DNA from: Rhodobacter sp.
GTDB taxonomy: Bacteria; Pseudomonadota; Alphaproteobacteria; Rhodobacterales; Rhodobacteraceae
Length of the DNA stretch: 64,000 bases
Direction: 5' to 3'
Assembly (NCBI GenBank): GCA_022824145.1
Contig: JAJEAY010000103.1
Coordinates: 55,082-119,081 of the forward strand
Every line of letters starts with the position of its first letter. Position 1 is the first letter of the stretch. The notes beneath the pieces are model-generated. The model did not search any database. It saw nothing but the letters and a program-made list of their open reading frames with translations, and was not told the DNA's origin. Shown piece by piece: positions 27,590 to 37,133 of this stretch. A program made the position numbers and the translations under genes.

Positions 27590-29272
27590 TTGGCAAATGC
27601 AACGATGGAGGAATTCGAAGCCCTCCTGAACGAAAGCTTCGAAGTCGACACACCCAAGGAGGGAAGTGTCGTCAAAGGAAAAGTCATCGCCATCGAGGCG
27701 GGACAGGCCATCATCGACGTTGGATACAAGATGGAAGGCCGTGTCGAGCTCAAGGAATTCGCCAGTCCAGGCGAGTCACCTGACATCAGCGTCGGCGATG
27801 AGGTTGAAGTCTTCCTTGAACGGGTCGAGAACGTACGCGGTGAAGCTTCGGTTTCACGCGAAAAGGCACGCCGTGAAGAGGCGTGGAACCGGATTGAGGA
27901 AGCCTACGCGGGCGACAACCGCGTAGAGGGCGCGATTTTCGGGCGGGTTAAAGGCGGATTCACGGTTGATCTAGGTGGTGCGGTGGCGTTTCTCCCGGGT
28001 TCTCAGGTTGACGTGCGCCCGGTACGCGACGCCGGTCCGCTCATGGGACTGAAACAGCCTTTCCAGATTCTCAAGATGGACCGCCGCCGCGGTAACATTG
28101 TTGTCAGCCGCCGCGCCATTCTGGAAGAGTCGCGCGCGGAGCAGCGCGCTGAAGTCATCAACAACCTGACCGACGGCCAGGCGGTGGACGGGGTCGTCAA
28201 GAATATCACCGAGTACGGAGCTTTTGTCGATCTCGGTGGCGTTGACGGTCTTCTTCACGTGACGGATATGGCCTGGCGCCGAGTGAACCATCCCAGCGAG
28301 ATTCTCTCCATCGGTGAGACGGTCAAGGTCCAGGTCATAAAGATCAACAGGGAAACCCAGCGGATCAGCCTCGGAATGAAGCAGCTGCTGGAAGATCCCT
28401 GGGATACGGTGTCTGACAAGTTCCCGCTGGAGTCCGTTCACGCCGGTCTGGTGACCAACATTACGGACTATGGAGCGTTTGTCGAACTGGAGCCGGGAGT
28501 CGAGGGACTCGTGCATGTTTCGGAAATGTCCTGGACAAAAAAGAACGTGCATCCTGGAAAGATCGTTTCCACGAGCCAGGAAGTCCAGGTCATGGTGCTG
28601 GAGATTGATCAGGTGAAACGCCGCGTGTCGCTTGGCCTCAAGCAGACGATGCGCAATCCTTGGGAGGTCTTCTCCGAAACCCATCCTCCGGGGTCCAGGA
28701 TCGAGGGAATCGTAAAGAACATCACCGAGTTCGGGCTGTTCATTGGCCTGGACAACGATATCGACGGCATGGTCCATCTGTCAGATCTGTCCTGGGACCA
28801 GCGTGGCGAGGAAGCGATCCAGAACTACCGGAAGGGCGATGTCGTGCAGGCAGTCGTCTCCGAGGTCGATACCGAGAAAGAGCGTATCTCGCTCTCGGTG
28901 AAAGCGATCGGAGATCCTTTCGTCGAGGCCACCGAAGGCGTAAGGCGCGGAGCCGTGGTCACGGTTACGGTGACCGGAATCGAGGACGGCGGCATTCAGG
29001 TAAAGTTCGGGGATATGAAGTCCTTCATCCGGCGTGCCGATCTTTCCAGAGACCGGGCCGAACAACGACCCGAGCGCTTTCAGGTTGGCGACAAAGTGGA
29101 CGTGCGCGTCACAGGTATCGATGCGAAGGCGAGACGGCTGGGCCTGTCGATCAAGGCGCGTGAGATCGCTGAAGAGCGGGAGGCTGTAGAGCAGTACGGT
29201 TCTTCGGATTCCGGTGCGTCATTGGGAGATATCCTTGGCGCCGCGCTTGGAAAAGGCGAAGACAAATCCTAG
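27590..29272 (+). CDS. rpsA: 30S ribosomal protein S1
   Basis: 560 residues with six S1 RNA-binding repeats, at about 27-90, 109-172, 195-263, 282-350, 368-436 and 456-525. The last four share the GxVxxITxxGxFVxL pattern (for example VKNITEYGAFVDLGGVDGLL). S1 docks mRNA leaders on the 30S subunit. The start is TTG 27590: it gives MANATMEEFEALLNESFEVD, the conserved N-terminus of the group, and AGAGGA lies at proper spacing, whereas the next ATG is five codons inside. A GC hairpin follows the stop. Downstream order ihfB-lapA-trpF is typical of Rhodobacterales. Confidence 0.97.
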   Translation: MANATMEEFEALLNESFEVDTPKEGSVVKGKVIAIEAGQAIIDVGYKMEGRVELKEFASPGESPDISVGDEVEVFLERVENVRGEASVSREKARREEAWNRIEEAYAGDNRVEGAIFGRVKGGFTVDLGGAVAFLPGSQVDVRPVRDAGPLMGLKQPFQILKMDRRRGNIVVSRRAILEESRAEQRAEVINNLTDGQAVDGVVKNITEYGAFVDLGGVDGLLHVTDMAWRRVNHPSEILSIGETVKVQVIKINRETQRISLGMKQLLEDPWDTVSDKFPLESVHAGLVTNITDYGAFVELEPGVEGLVHVSEMSWTKKNVHPGKIVSTSQEVQVMVLEIDQVKRRVSLGLKQTMRNPWEVFSETHPPGSRIEGIVKNITEFGLFIGLDNDIDGMVHLSDLSWDQRGEEAIQNYRKGDVVQAVVSEVDTEKERISLSVKAIGDPFVEATEGVRRGAVVTVTVTGIEDGGIQVKFGDMKSFIRRADLSRDRAEQRPERFQVGDKVDVRVTGIDAKARRLGLSIKAREIAEEREAVEQYGSSDSGASLGDILGAALGKGEDKS

Positions 29273-29294
29273 CCGTGAATTGGACTGGGCAACG

Positions 29295-29317
29295 ACCGGC
29301 TCCTTATCGGGGCCGGT
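29295..29317 (+). terminator. hairpin downstream of rpsA
   Basis: ACCGGC (29295-29300) and GCCGGT (29312-29317) form a 6-bp GC stem 22 bp after the rpsA stop. The sequence after it (tcgctatttc) has only a short T-run, so termination may be partial. Confidence 0.5.
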
Positions 29318-29553
29318 TCGCTATTTCCGAATCGGCACGGATGGACCAGCGCTCGTCCTGGGTCTTTTTCGTTGATTGATCCGATATGCCGCACAATTGG
29401 CGTCCGTTTGGGCTGGAATTCGGCCTGATATCGAAGAATATGGAGGCAAATTTACCGCTATTCCGGTTTTTCGGTGGGACATTCGCCAAATTTTCCGTAT
29501 TGAGAGACTTGGATGAGCAATGCGTTCGCGAAGAATGACAGCGAGGTTCGACT

Positions 29554-29835
29554 ATGATCCGCTCGGAACTGATCCAGAAGATTGCCGACGAAAGCCCCTA
29601 TCTCTCGCTAAGGGAAGCCGAGCGAACCGTAAACACGATCTTTGAAGAGATCACGCAGAGGCTGGAATCCGGCGGCAGGGTGGAACTGCGCGGCTTCGGC
29701 GCGTTTTCGGTCAAGAAAAGGGGGCCGCGTGACGGCCGCAATCCCCGCACCGGCGACCATGTGCCGGTGGGAGAAAAGAACGTGCCGTTCTTCAAGGCTG
29801 GCAAGCTGCTGAGGAACCGTCTGAACAGCGACTGA
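29554..29835 (+). CDS. ihfB: integration host factor subunit beta
   Basis: 93 residues, the standard IHF/HU size. [20 protein letters not shown] opens the protein. The DNA-inserting beta arm is visible in [20 protein letters not shown], with the Asn-Pro pair that kinks DNA, and [10 protein letters not shown] precedes it. It dimerises with IhfA and bends DNA at specific sites. GAGG lies 7 bp before ATG 29554. It follows rpsA after 281 bp and leads a short run with lapA and trpF. Confidence 0.96.
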   Translation: MIRSELIQKIADESPYLSLREAERTVNTIFEEITQRLESGGRVELRGFGAFSVKKRGPRDGRNPRTGDHVPVGEKNVPFFKAGKLLRNRLNSD

Positions 29836-29847
29836 CCGGAGCGGGCA

Positions 29848-30213
29848 GTGGCCTACGTCCGCTACTCTATACTGACATGCATTTCCGTTTGTCTGATTGT
29901 GGTAGCGTTGGCCAATCGAGAACTGGTGACGCTGAGCCTTTTGCCTGCGGAACTCGCGGAACTTGCTGGCGTTCCCGCCGGGCTGAACTCAGTACGCGTG
30001 CCGCTGTTCATTGTGATCTTCGCCGGCATCATGGCGGGGGTGCTGCTGGGATTCGTTTGGGAGTGGCTGCGTGAGCACAAGCACCGTGCCGAAGCGGCCA
30101 GTCAAAGGCGCGAGAATCAACGTTTGAACCGAGAAGTGGCGAGAATGCGGACTGAGCAGGCTGAGGATGACGAAGTGCTTGCGCTGCTGGAAGATTCCGG
30201 CACTTCCCGTTAG
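29848..30213 (+). CDS. lapA: LapA domain membrane protein
   Basis: 121 residues starting at GTG 29848 (MAYVRYSILTCISVCLIVVA). Two membrane helices (about 8-24 and 50-70) and a cytoplasmic charged tail with coiled-coil character (REHKHRAEAASQRRENQRLN) are seen, and the helix pair with the FIVIFAGIMAGVLLGFVWEW segment defines LapA/YciS-type proteins. In E. coli the LapA-LapB pair affects LPS assembly; no lapB gene is nearby. It lies 12 bp after ihfB and 9 bp before trpF, so the three are probably cotranscribed. Confidence 0.9.
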   Translation: MAYVRYSILTCISVCLIVVALANRELVTLSLLPAELAELAGVPAGLNSVRVPLFIVIFAGIMAGVLLGFVWEWLREHKHRAEAASQRRENQRLNREVARMRTEQAEDDEVLALLEDSGTSR

Positions 30214-30222
30214 GTGGCGGTG

Positions 30223-30870
30223 ATGGAGCGCTTGAGAGTAAAGATCTGTGGACTTAAGTCGGCGGAATGCGTCGCTGCGGCGGTTGAGGCTGGCGCCTCG
30301 TATGTAGGATTTGTCTTTTTCCCGAAGTCACCGAGGAATGCCGAACTCGCTCTTGCGGCGGACCTCGCAAGCGCTGTTCCTCCGGGAATCTGCAGGGTTG
30401 CCGTTACCGTCGACGCGGCGGACGCTGTTTTGGACGGGATCCGGGGGAAGGTACCTGTAGACATGTTTCAGCTTCACGGCGGTGAAAGCCCGGATCGGGT
30501 GGCGAACATCCGTGATGCGTTCGGACTGCCGGTGATGAAGGCCGTGGGTGTTGCAAATGAGAGCGATCTGGATGCTCTCGCTGGATACGAGCAGGTGGCT
30601 GACCAGATCCTTGTCGATGCGAAACCACCGAAGGGGATGGAACTGCCCGGCGGCAACGGACTCGGCTTCGACTGGCGTCTGATCCAGGGACGTGACTGGC
30701 CCGTGCCCTGGATGCTGGCTGGAGGGATTACGGCTGGGAATGTCGCGGACGCCATTCATCTTACCGGAGCTGAGCAGATCGACGTTTCCAGCGGCGTTGA
30801 GTCGGCGCCCGGCATCAAGGATGCTGAACTGATCAGGACATTTGTCTCCACGGCGCACTCGGTTTGCTAA
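30223..30870 (+). CDS. trpF: phosphoribosylanthranilate isomerase
   Basis: 215 residues from ATG 30223; GTG 30214 is in frame. It isomerises N-(5-phosphoribosyl)anthranilate to CdRP in tryptophan synthesis. The general base Cys is in [13 protein letters not shown] near the N-terminus, and the general acid Asp is in [12 protein letters not shown]. The phosphate-binding end reads [16 protein letters not shown] and [15 protein letters not shown]. Length and motif order are standard. It is followed by trpB after 245 bp; trpA lies about 7 kb away. Confidence 0.97.
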   Translation: MERLRVKICGLKSAECVAAAVEAGASYVGFVFFPKSPRNAELALAADLASAVPPGICRVAVTVDAADAVLDGIRGKVPVDMFQLHGGESPDRVANIRDAFGLPVMKAVGVANESDLDALAGYEQVADQILVDAKPPKGMELPGGNGLGFDWRLIQGRDWPVPWMLAGGITAGNVADAIHLTGAEQIDVSSGVESAPGIKDAELIRTFVSTAHSVC

Positions 30871-31115
30871 GCGTATACGGCGGCAATCCTCGAAACAGGC
30901 TCGTTGAAGGTATTGGGTGGCCGGAGAGGACTCTCACTGAATTTGAAACGGCAGCCGGAAATTGGATCGTCCTGAAATTCGATGCGGTCTCGTAGCGGTT
31001 GGCGAGCCGATTCCGAGTTCGGCTGGATGCACTGGCACGCAATGCCCGCTTTACCCCTGCGGACATAGGCTCTAAATGCGGATTGGTTCCTTAGGCTCCT
31101 TAAAGAGGTGTTGCC

Positions 31116-32345
31116 ATGGCTGACGACCTGATTAACAGCTTCACGTCAGGTCCCGACGAAAACGGCCGATTCGGCCAGTTTGGCGGAAGATTTGTCAGCG
31201 AGACGCTGATGCCGCTGATTCTTGACCTGGAGGAGCGGTATGAACATGCAAAGTCCGACCAGAGTTTCTGGGACGAAATGGACTTTCTGTGGAAGCACTA
31301 TGTTGGCCGGCCTTCGCCGCTTTACCACGCCGAGCGCCTGACCGAGCGTCTCGGTGGCGCAAAGATCTACATGAAGCGGGACGAGCTCAACCACACCGGA
31401 GCTCACAAAATCAACAATGTGCTTGGCCAGATCATCCTTGCCCGCCGCATGGGCAAGACCCGAATAATTGCCGAGACAGGAGCTGGCCAGCATGGCGTCG
31501 CCACCGCCACAGTCTGCGCGAAGTTTGGCCTGAAGTGCGTTGTGTATATGGGATCCCACGATGTTGAGCGCCAGGCGCCGAACGTCTTCAGGATGCGTTT
31601 GCTGGGTGCTGAAGTTGTGCCCGTGACATCTGGCCGCGGCACTCTGAAAGATGCCATGAACGATGCGCTCCGCGACTGGGTAACCAATGTCCGCGACACG
31701 TTTTACTGCATAGGCACTGTAGCTGGCCCCCATCCTTACCCTGCCATGGTTCGCGACTTTCAGTCGATTATTGGCAAGGAGACAAAGGAGCAGATGCTGG
31801 AGGCGGAGGGCCGGCTTCCCGATACAGTCATCGCCGCTATCGGAGGCGGCTCGAATGCAATGGGACTGTTTTTTCCGTTCCTTGACGACCGGGACGTCCG
31901 CATCATCGGAGTCGAAGCCGGTGGCAAAGGCGTAAATCGCGACATGGAGCATTGCGCTTCCCTGACGGGAGGGAGGCCCGGTGTTCTGCATGGTAACCGC
32001 ACCTATCTTCTGCAGAATACGGACGGGCAGATACTTGAGGGTTTCTCGATTTCGGCTGGCTTGGACTATCCCGGAATCGGCCCGGAACATTCCTGGCTTC
32101 ATGAGACAGGACGCGCGGAGTATGTCGCCGTTACCGATTCCGAAGCGCTTGATGCATTTCAGCTGTGCTGTGAGACAGAAGGCATCATTCCGGCACTTGA
32201 GCCAAGCCATGCGCTTGCGCATGTGACCAAGATTGCGCCATCACTTCCGGCCAGCCACATAATCTGCATGAACATGTGCGGACGGGGAGACAAAGACATC
32301 TTTACGGTCGCGAAAGCGCTTGGCATGGAGATGCTGGAATCCTGA
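31116..32345 (+). CDS. trpB: tryptophan synthase beta chain
   Basis: 409 residues. It condenses indole with L-serine using PLP. The PLP lysine is Lys98 in [14 protein letters not shown], the phosphate-binding glycines are in IGGGSNAMG, and the catalytic Glu is in [27 protein letters not shown] at the N-terminus is typical. AAAGAGG precedes ATG 31116. It needs TrpA, whose gene is encoded separately at 39273-40064 on the other strand. The 245-bp gap before it shows no leader peptide with Trp codons that I could recognise. Confidence 0.98.
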   Translation: MADDLINSFTSGPDENGRFGQFGGRFVSETLMPLILDLEERYEHAKSDQSFWDEMDFLWKHYVGRPSPLYHAERLTERLGGAKIYMKRDELNHTGAHKINNVLGQIILARRMGKTRIIAETGAGQHGVATATVCAKFGLKCVVYMGSHDVERQAPNVFRMRLLGAEVVPVTSGRGTLKDAMNDALRDWVTNVRDTFYCIGTVAGPHPYPAMVRDFQSIIGKETKEQMLEAEGRLPDTVIAAIGGGSNAMGLFFPFLDDRDVRIIGVEAGGKGVNRDMEHCASLTGGRPGVLHGNRTYLLQNTDGQILEGFSISAGLDYPGIGPEHSWLHETGRAEYVAVTDSEALDAFQLCCETEGIIPALEPSHALAHVTKIAPSLPASHIICMNMCGRGDKDIFTVAKALGMEMLES

Positions 32346-32412
32346 CGCACGGCTCCTTCCGAGGCGGTTCCGGCTGCATGCGCAGGTGTTCGATAGATTC
32401 TGCCTGATACGC

Positions 32413-32784
32413 TCAGTGCTGGTCCATTGCGTATTTTCGAAGGACTTCAAGCGGAACGATTTCAAGCGCGCGCAGATGGGTGGAGGCGAGACTCAAACGG
32501 GGAGCGCATCCTTCGTCGTGGGCCTGAAGAAACCGGCCTGCGCAGAGGCACCACCTGTCGCCGGGCTTAAGTCCCTGAAATCCGTATTCCGGCATCGGAG
32601 TCGACAGATCGTTTCCGACGTACTTTGAGTACGCAAGGAATTCGGCCGTCATAACAGCACAAACCGTATGGCTGCCGCGGTCTTCGTCGCAGGTGTCGCA
32701 GGCTCCGTTTCGGAAAAACCCGGTCAGAGGTTCATGCGAACAGGGCTGAAGCGGGTCACCCAGTACATTGGTTGAAGGATCCAT
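32413..32784 (-). CDS. DUF2237 family protein
   Basis: 123 residues from ATG 32784 (MDPSTNVLGDPLQPCS); ATG 32796 is in frame. The family is small, conserved and of unknown function. Its hallmark blocks are all present: NVLGxPLxPCS, PLTGFFRNGACDT, GSHTVCAVMTAEFLAYSK, GNDLSTPMPEYGFQGLKPGD and RWCLCAGRFLQAHDEG. Conserved Cys residues in PCS, ACDTC and WCLC suggest a metal or redox role, which is inference. It converges with trpB across a 67-bp gap. Confidence 0.92.
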   Translation of the reverse strand: MDPSTNVLGDPLQPCSHEPLTGFFRNGACDTCDEDRGSHTVCAVMTAEFLAYSKYVGNDLSTPMPEYGFQGLKPGDRWCLCAGRFLQAHDEGCAPRLSLASTHLRALEIVPLEVLRKYAMDQH

Positions 32785-33102
32785 ACGCAAAGCCATTTTT
32801 AGCGCATACCGCTGGATTGAGTGGATGTCGAGTCCCGTGCGCGGAACGGAAGTCCCCGGATATCCTTAAGAAGGTGATTGACGGTGCGGAAAACGGAACC
32901 GTGCAAGGCCATCCGTTCTGAAACTTCATTGGCGGAATGAAACAAGCAGCGCATGAATATTCCGCCACCGCAATCGGCCGCGGGCCATCGGATCATGCTC
33001 TTTGTGTTGAAGTTCGCCTGTGGAAAGGGAACAGCCTACATTTGGGCAACCCGTTGGGAGCAAAAGCGAAAACGGGGGTGCATGTGTCTTCAAAGGGCAG
33101 CA

Positions 33103-33351
33103 TCATGGACTGCCATATGCCTGATTTCCTGAATCGGGTTTCAGGGCAGTCGCAAGCGCCGAAGCATGGGGTGCGCGGAAGAATGTCGGACTCACTGAGG
33201 TTAACGGCTTCAACCTATTGAAATTCACCGGGACCGATACGCTTGAGTCCCTGGAAACACCGCCTCGCGCGCTCAGCGCACGCTGGCTGGTCCCGGGCTT
33301 CTCTCGTGCAGCTTCGAGATCTGCCGTAAATTTTTCAGCCAAATGGTCCAT
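33103..33351 (-). CDS. short HTH-like ORF, possible gene remnant
   Basis: 82 codons from ATG 33351. The first 40 residues (MDHLAEKFTADLEAAREKPG, then TSQRALSARGGVSRD) read like a helical lead plus the helix-turn-helix of a small phage-type or XRE repressor, and the third codon positions are GC-rich as in real genes here. After that the sequence loses any pattern. There is no clear ribosome site. It may be a decayed regulator gene rather than a working one. Confidence 0.25.
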   Translation of the reverse strand: MDHLAEKFTADLEAAREKPGTSQRALSARGGVSRDSSVSVPVNFNRLKPLTSVSPTFFRAPHASALATALKPDSGNQAYGSP

Positions 33352-33466
33352 TTTGACATACTTTTGTGAATCGAATGGTAGACTTGATACAATAAATCAT
33401 TTCAAAATCAAAGCACTGTTCAATTTTCTTTTCAACAGTTCTGCGATGCCCGTCAACTTGGTGGTC

Positions 33467-33555
33467 GGTCGATCAGTAGTGTTTAGGACGCGGGGGCTGT
33501 CCCCGCTCTTCCTTCTAGACAGGTCGTCGGATGTTCCGAATTCACCTGATCGACC
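33467..33555. repeat. nested inverted repeats, possible three-way RNA/DNA fold
   Basis: GGTCGATCAG (33467-33476) and CTGATCGACC (33546-33555) are perfect 10-bp complements. Inside them lie GCGGGG/CCCCGC (33490-33506, 5-base loop) and CGGA/TCCG (around 33528-33538). Together they could fold as a closed stem with two inner hairpins. An AT-rich stretch with TTGTGA and TACAAT spaced 18 bp apart lies just upstream. Confidence 0.45.
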
Positions 33556-33680
33556 AGCCTGTTGTCGGGATGCGGGTCACAGATAGCGGAGCGTTTCGTC
33601 CACGCATTCGTTTCGCATATAAGGGCTTGACTTCGCGGCACTGAAGCGAAACCTTTTGCCCTAGCTCATGGAGCAAACCC

Positions 33681-34076
33681 ATGCAGATGACCTTTGCAGT
33701 TGCCGTGCAGAAATGCCTGTCCAACTACGTCACCTTTTCCGGCCGTGCCCAGCGCTCTGAATATTGGTGGTTCGTGCTGTTCACCGTGCTGATTTCCGTG
33801 GTCGCCTTGATCCTGGACATTCTGCTGGGCCTGACGTCCGGCATCGAAGGCGATGGCCCGATCCAGATCTTTGCCGGCCTCGCCGTCTTCTTGCCAGCGC
33901 TCTCCGCGACGGCGCGCCGCCTGCATGACCTTGACCGTACCGGCTGGTGGTGTTTGATTCTCGTTATCCCGATTATCGGGTCAATCATCATTCTGGTTTT
34001 CACCTGCATGCGCGGTACCGATGGAACCAACCGCTTCGGTCCCGACCCGCTGGGCACTGGCAACGACCCGACCTGA
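33681..34076 (+). CDS. DUF805 family membrane protein
   Basis: 131 residues. The family pattern is clear: FAVAVQKCLSNYVTFSGRAQ with RSEYWWF at the start of the first helix, two further helices, the RRLHDLDRTGWW motif, then LVIPIIGSIIILVFTCMRGT and an NRFGPDPLG tail. DUF805 (YhaH-like) proteins are small inner-membrane proteins of unknown role. ATG 33681 is preceded by GGAGCAAACCC. Single gene, convergent with pth. Confidence 0.95.
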   Translation: MQMTFAVAVQKCLSNYVTFSGRAQRSEYWWFVLFTVLISVVALILDILLGLTSGIEGDGPIQIFAGLAVFLPALSATARRLHDLDRTGWWCLILVIPIIGSIIILVFTCMRGTDGTNRFGPDPLGTGNDPT

Positions 34077-34124
34077 ACTGAGAACGATCGATATGGGCGT
34101 CGGTGCCGCAATCAGGGCCATAGG

Positions 34125-34143
34125 AATTCCCTTGCGCGGAATT
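34125..34143. terminator. inverted repeat between convergent DUF805 and pth genes
   Basis: AATTCC and GGAATT flank a 7-base loop in the 97-bp gap between the converging genes. The stem is AT-rich and no T-run follows, so function as a two-way terminator is only possible. Confidence 0.25.
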
Positions 34144-34173
34144 TGCGCCGACCGGTTCGCCTGAATCCGGACG

Positions 34174-34863
34174 CTACCGGAACCGGTCCATCAGTTTCCG
34201 TAGGGCGCCTCGTGTATCCGACGCCGGGGAGTCCGAGGTGGTGTGTTCGATCGGACCCGGTTTCTCTTTCGGCGCCTGCTTCCTGGAAGGGCGGGGCGGT
34301 GAGGTGCGCGATGCAACCGCATTCATGAACCGCCCTGAATCGCCAGCTGCAAGAGCCTCCACTCCGTCCGATATTCCCTGCAGAACGGACTCAAGCCAGT
34401 CGGCGTCCGCCTTCGCGAAGTCATGCAGGAGATAGGCCGAAACGCGGTCCTTGTGCCCTGGGTGACCGACGCCAAGCCGCACACGGCGGTAATCGCCGCC
34501 GATATGTGAATGCAGCGACCTGAGTCCGTTGTGCCCTGCGTGCCCACCGCCTTCCTTGTAACGGCACTTCCTAGGCGCGAGGTCGATCTCGTCATGGAAA
34601 ACGATGACCTCAGCGGGCTGCAATCGGAAAAACCGTGTGGCGGCCGCAACCGACTGACCGGAGCGGTTCATGTAGGTTTCGGGTTTCAGGAGTACGATCT
34701 TTTCGGAATCCAGAATTCCTTCGCTGATCCGGCCATGAAACTTGGACCGCCAGGCGCTGAAACCATGGTCGGCCGCGATTCGATCAACTGCCATGAACCC
34801 GAAGTTGTGACGGTGCCCGGAGTATTTCGCGCCGGGATTGCCTAGACCGACAAATAACTGCAT
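34174..34863 (-). CDS. pth: peptidyl-tRNA hydrolase
   Basis: 229 residues, somewhat longer than the usual 190-200 because of a basic, Pro/Ser-rich C-terminal tail (SRTSPPRPSRKQAPKEKPGP). It recycles tRNA from peptidyl-tRNA released by stalled ribosomes. Active-site Asn9 and His19 are in MQLFVGLGNPGAKYSGHRHN, the catalytic Asp is in VIFHDEIDLAP, and the GGGHAGHNGLRS and RVRLGVGHPG segments are standard. It is followed on the same strand by no gene; rplY lies upstream in the usual rplY-pth order. Confidence 0.97.
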   Translation of the reverse strand: MQLFVGLGNPGAKYSGHRHNFGFMAVDRIAADHGFSAWRSKFHGRISEGILDSEKIVLLKPETYMNRSGQSVAAATRFFRLQPAEVIVFHDEIDLAPRKCRYKEGGGHAGHNGLRSLHSHIGGDYRRVRLGVGHPGHKDRVSAYLLHDFAKADADWLESVLQGISDGVEALAAGDSGRFMNAVASRTSPPRPSRKQAPKEKPGPIEHTTSDSPASDTRGALRKLMDRFR

Positions 34864-34998
34864 CGAACGCGCTCCAGGTTCCTTTGGGTATCCGTCAAGG
34901 ATTCGCAGCGCGCCAGTTCAACGCAGGAAGCGAGCGCTCGCTGACGCCGCGCGTTCCGGCCCGGCGGAACCGAAGCTGGCGGATCCGCCGGAATGCCT

Positions 34999-35670
34999 CT
35001 ACTCGTCTTCGGATGGCTCGTCGGGAGTCGCTGCCGCAGTGGTTGGAACCTCGTCGGCGGCAATGCCTTCTTCGGTTTCGTCTTCATCTTCCGAACGCAG
35101 GCTGGAAGGCGCCGAGACATTTGCGATCACGAAGTCGCGGTCAACGGTGGGCCGGGTGCCGCTGGGAAGCGCGGCCTGGCTGATTGTGACCACGTCGTTG
35201 ATGTCAAGCTCCGAGACATCGACTGTGACGCTTTCCGGAATTTCTCCGGCGACGACCCACAGTTCGACTTCCGGGCGCACCACAGTGAGGACGCCGCCGC
35301 GTTTCAGGCCGGGCGAATCGTTCTCACCGGAGAAGCTGACGGGAATGAACAGTTTCACCTGGGTCGATCTGCGAAGGCGCATTAGATCGAAATGTATGGG
35401 CAGCCCTTTGACAACGTGGCGCTGGACGTCGCGGCAGATCACGCGTACGTCGTCATGGCCTTCAACCTTGAGGTTGAAGAGCGTTGACAGAAACCTTCCC
35501 TGCTTCAGTTTTTTGGTCAGTTGGTTGAACGGGATGTTGATCGGCAGCGGGTCGACGCCGCCGCCGTAAACAATCCCCGGCACTTGATTGTCACGGCGTG
35601 CTTGACGGGCGGCCCCCTTGCCTGTCCCCGTTCTCGCCGTGGCTACAAGATCCGGAATCTCGGCAGCCAT
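34999..35670 (-). CDS. rplY: 50S ribosomal protein L25 (general stress protein Ctc type)
   Basis: 223 residues from ATG 35670, which has AGGAGA 7 bp upstream; in-frame ATGs further up give implausible extra sequence. The N-terminal 5S-rRNA-binding domain is recognised by [20 protein letters not shown] and [13 protein letters not shown]; a C-terminal CTC domain follows with [19 protein letters not shown]. An acidic tail ([15 protein letters not shown]) closes it, as in alphaproteobacterial members. It lies 135 bp upstream of pth on the same strand, a common pairing. Confidence 0.96.
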   Translation of the reverse strand: MAAEIPDLVATARTGTGKGAARQARRDNQVPGIVYGGGVDPLPINIPFNQLTKKLKQGRFLSTLFNLKVEGHDDVRVICRDVQRHVVKGLPIHFDLMRLRRSTQVKLFIPVSFSGENDSPGLKRGGVLTVVRPEVELWVVAGEIPESVTVDVSELDINDVVTISQAALPSGTRPTVDRDFVIANVSAPSSLRSEDEDETEEGIAADEVPTTAAATPDEPSEDE

Positions 35671-35838
35671 TGGTGTTTCTCCTTGTCTGACGGGCATCCT
35701 CCAAGGGTGTATGCCCTGATGAAACGCCGCGTATAGGGCAGGTGGATCCGGAATGAAAGCGAAATTGAACATGCTATTGGCGGGGAACTTCGTTCAGGGT
35801 ACGCCTTTGCGGCCAGCGTTGGATCAGGAGCCAGTCTG

Positions 35839-37005
35839 ATGGGGATATTGATCGCATTTCGCCATTCCCAGTCGCCTGCCGCCGCCTTGGCCGCGGTGGG
35901 CGTTCTATGGGGATGCTTTGCTGCCTTGGCGCCGGACATAAAAACGTCCGTAGGTGCGTCCGATGCAGAATTCGGCGGCGCATTGCTGATGTCGGCGGTC
36001 GGGGGAATCCTGGCGATGTGGGCGGCCCCGCGGACGGTAATGGCATTGGGGCAGATGGCGCTGCCTGTGGCGGGAATCGTGCTAGCGACCGCGACTCTCT
36101 TCCCGGCATTCGCGTTCAATGTGCTGACCCTTGGCTGTGCGATGCTTGCGCTTGGCGCAAGTGTTGCGTTGCTCGACATCACCGCCAATGTGGAGATCAG
36201 CGCCCGTGAGGCCCGCACGGGCCTCCATCTGATGAATGTGAACCATGCGATTTTCTCGTTTTCCTTTGCCGCAGCCGCCTATTGCAGCGGTCTGGCGCGA
36301 ATCGCGGGATGGAATGCCTCTGGAATCCTTCCGTTTGCCGCACTTGCATGTTTGGTTCTGCTGCCGCTGATGCGGGAACCCTTGGATCGCCGTCCAGCAG
36401 CCATCCAGACTAGGGAACCGCACCGAGTCCCTTGGTTGGCGATCGCTTTGACGGGCCTGATTCTGTGCGTCAGCTTCATTGGCGAGAACGCCACAGAGGC
36501 GTGGTCGGCGCTGTATCTTGAACGTACTCTTGGAGCGCCGCCCGGAGAGGGAAGTCTGGGGCCGACTATCCTGGGTTTAGTGATGGGAACCGGAAGGCTG
36601 TTCGGACAGGTGCTTGCAAAGCGCTTGGGGCATACGGCACTGATGGTCGGCTCCGCTCTGCTGGCTGTGGCCGGGGCCTTGGCGGTGGCGGCTGCGCCGA
36701 ACCCCGTCACTGCGATCTTCGGCCTGGCGTTAGGCGCGCTTGGGCTGGCAGTTATCGTCCCATCGGCGAACACTGTTCTTGGAGCTCGTGTGACCGACGG
36801 CCAGAGGGCGCATGCGCTGTCCCGTGCCTGGATGTTGGGAATACTGGGCTTCTTTTTCGGGCCGGCGATGATGGGCGGAGTCGCTCAGTATTTCGGCCTG
36901 CGCGTGTCCTTCGTCATGGTTGCTGCGTTCCTGGCACTGATTCTGCCAGCAATCTGGCTTTTGGACCGTCGAACGGCCGTAAAGCGTCCTCCGGTCAGTA
37001 CGTAA
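35839..37005 (+). CDS. MFS transporter
   Basis: 388 residues with about twelve hydrophobic segments, the standard major-facilitator size. The family hallmark between helices 2 and 3 is weak, but WAAPRTVMALGQMALPVAGI and the symmetrical halves separated by a basic central loop (REPLDRRPAAIQTREPHRVP) fit, and GLVMGTGRLFGQVLAKRLGH in the second half is a clear A-motif relative. It resembles the YbjJ/sugar-fucose permease branch. Substrate unknown. Divergent from rplY and convergent with lldD. Confidence 0.88.
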   Translation: MGILIAFRHSQSPAAALAAVGVLWGCFAALAPDIKTSVGASDAEFGGALLMSAVGGILAMWAAPRTVMALGQMALPVAGIVLATATLFPAFAFNVLTLGCAMLALGASVALLDITANVEISAREARTGLHLMNVNHAIFSFSFAAAAYCSGLARIAGWNASGILPFAALACLVLLPLMREPLDRRPAAIQTREPHRVPWLAIALTGLILCVSFIGENATEAWSALYLERTLGAPPGEGSLGPTILGLVMGTGRLFGQVLAKRLGHTALMVGSALLAVAGALAVAAAPNPVTAIFGLALGALGLAVIVPSANTVLGARVTDGQRAHALSRAWMLGILGFFFGPAMMGGVAQYFGLRVSFVMVAAFLALILPAIWLLDRRTAVKRPPVST

Positions 37006-37133
37006 AGCGCTGAACGAAAAGGTGTGCAGAGAGTCCAGGCTGGGAACCACCCCGGCGGTCTGGTGTTGCGTTGATGGAGCTGACTTGCGTAGGGCGAGAA
37101 TCTGCCGCTACGATCTCCTGCGGATTCCTGAAG

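Larger units (their letters stand above)
32785..33680. other. long gene-free stretch with AT-rich, structured part
   Basis: 896 bp between the DUF2237 and DUF805 genes. Three things stand out: a short minus-strand ORF with helix-turn-helix-like sequence (33103-33351), an AT-rich block (about 33330-33450), and nested inverted repeats (33467-33555). No transposase or integrase was seen. Confidence 0.5.

Noticed and set aside
28660-29163. Alternative-frame ORFs within rpsA
   Set aside because: rpsA is intact with six S1 domains; the others are shadows.
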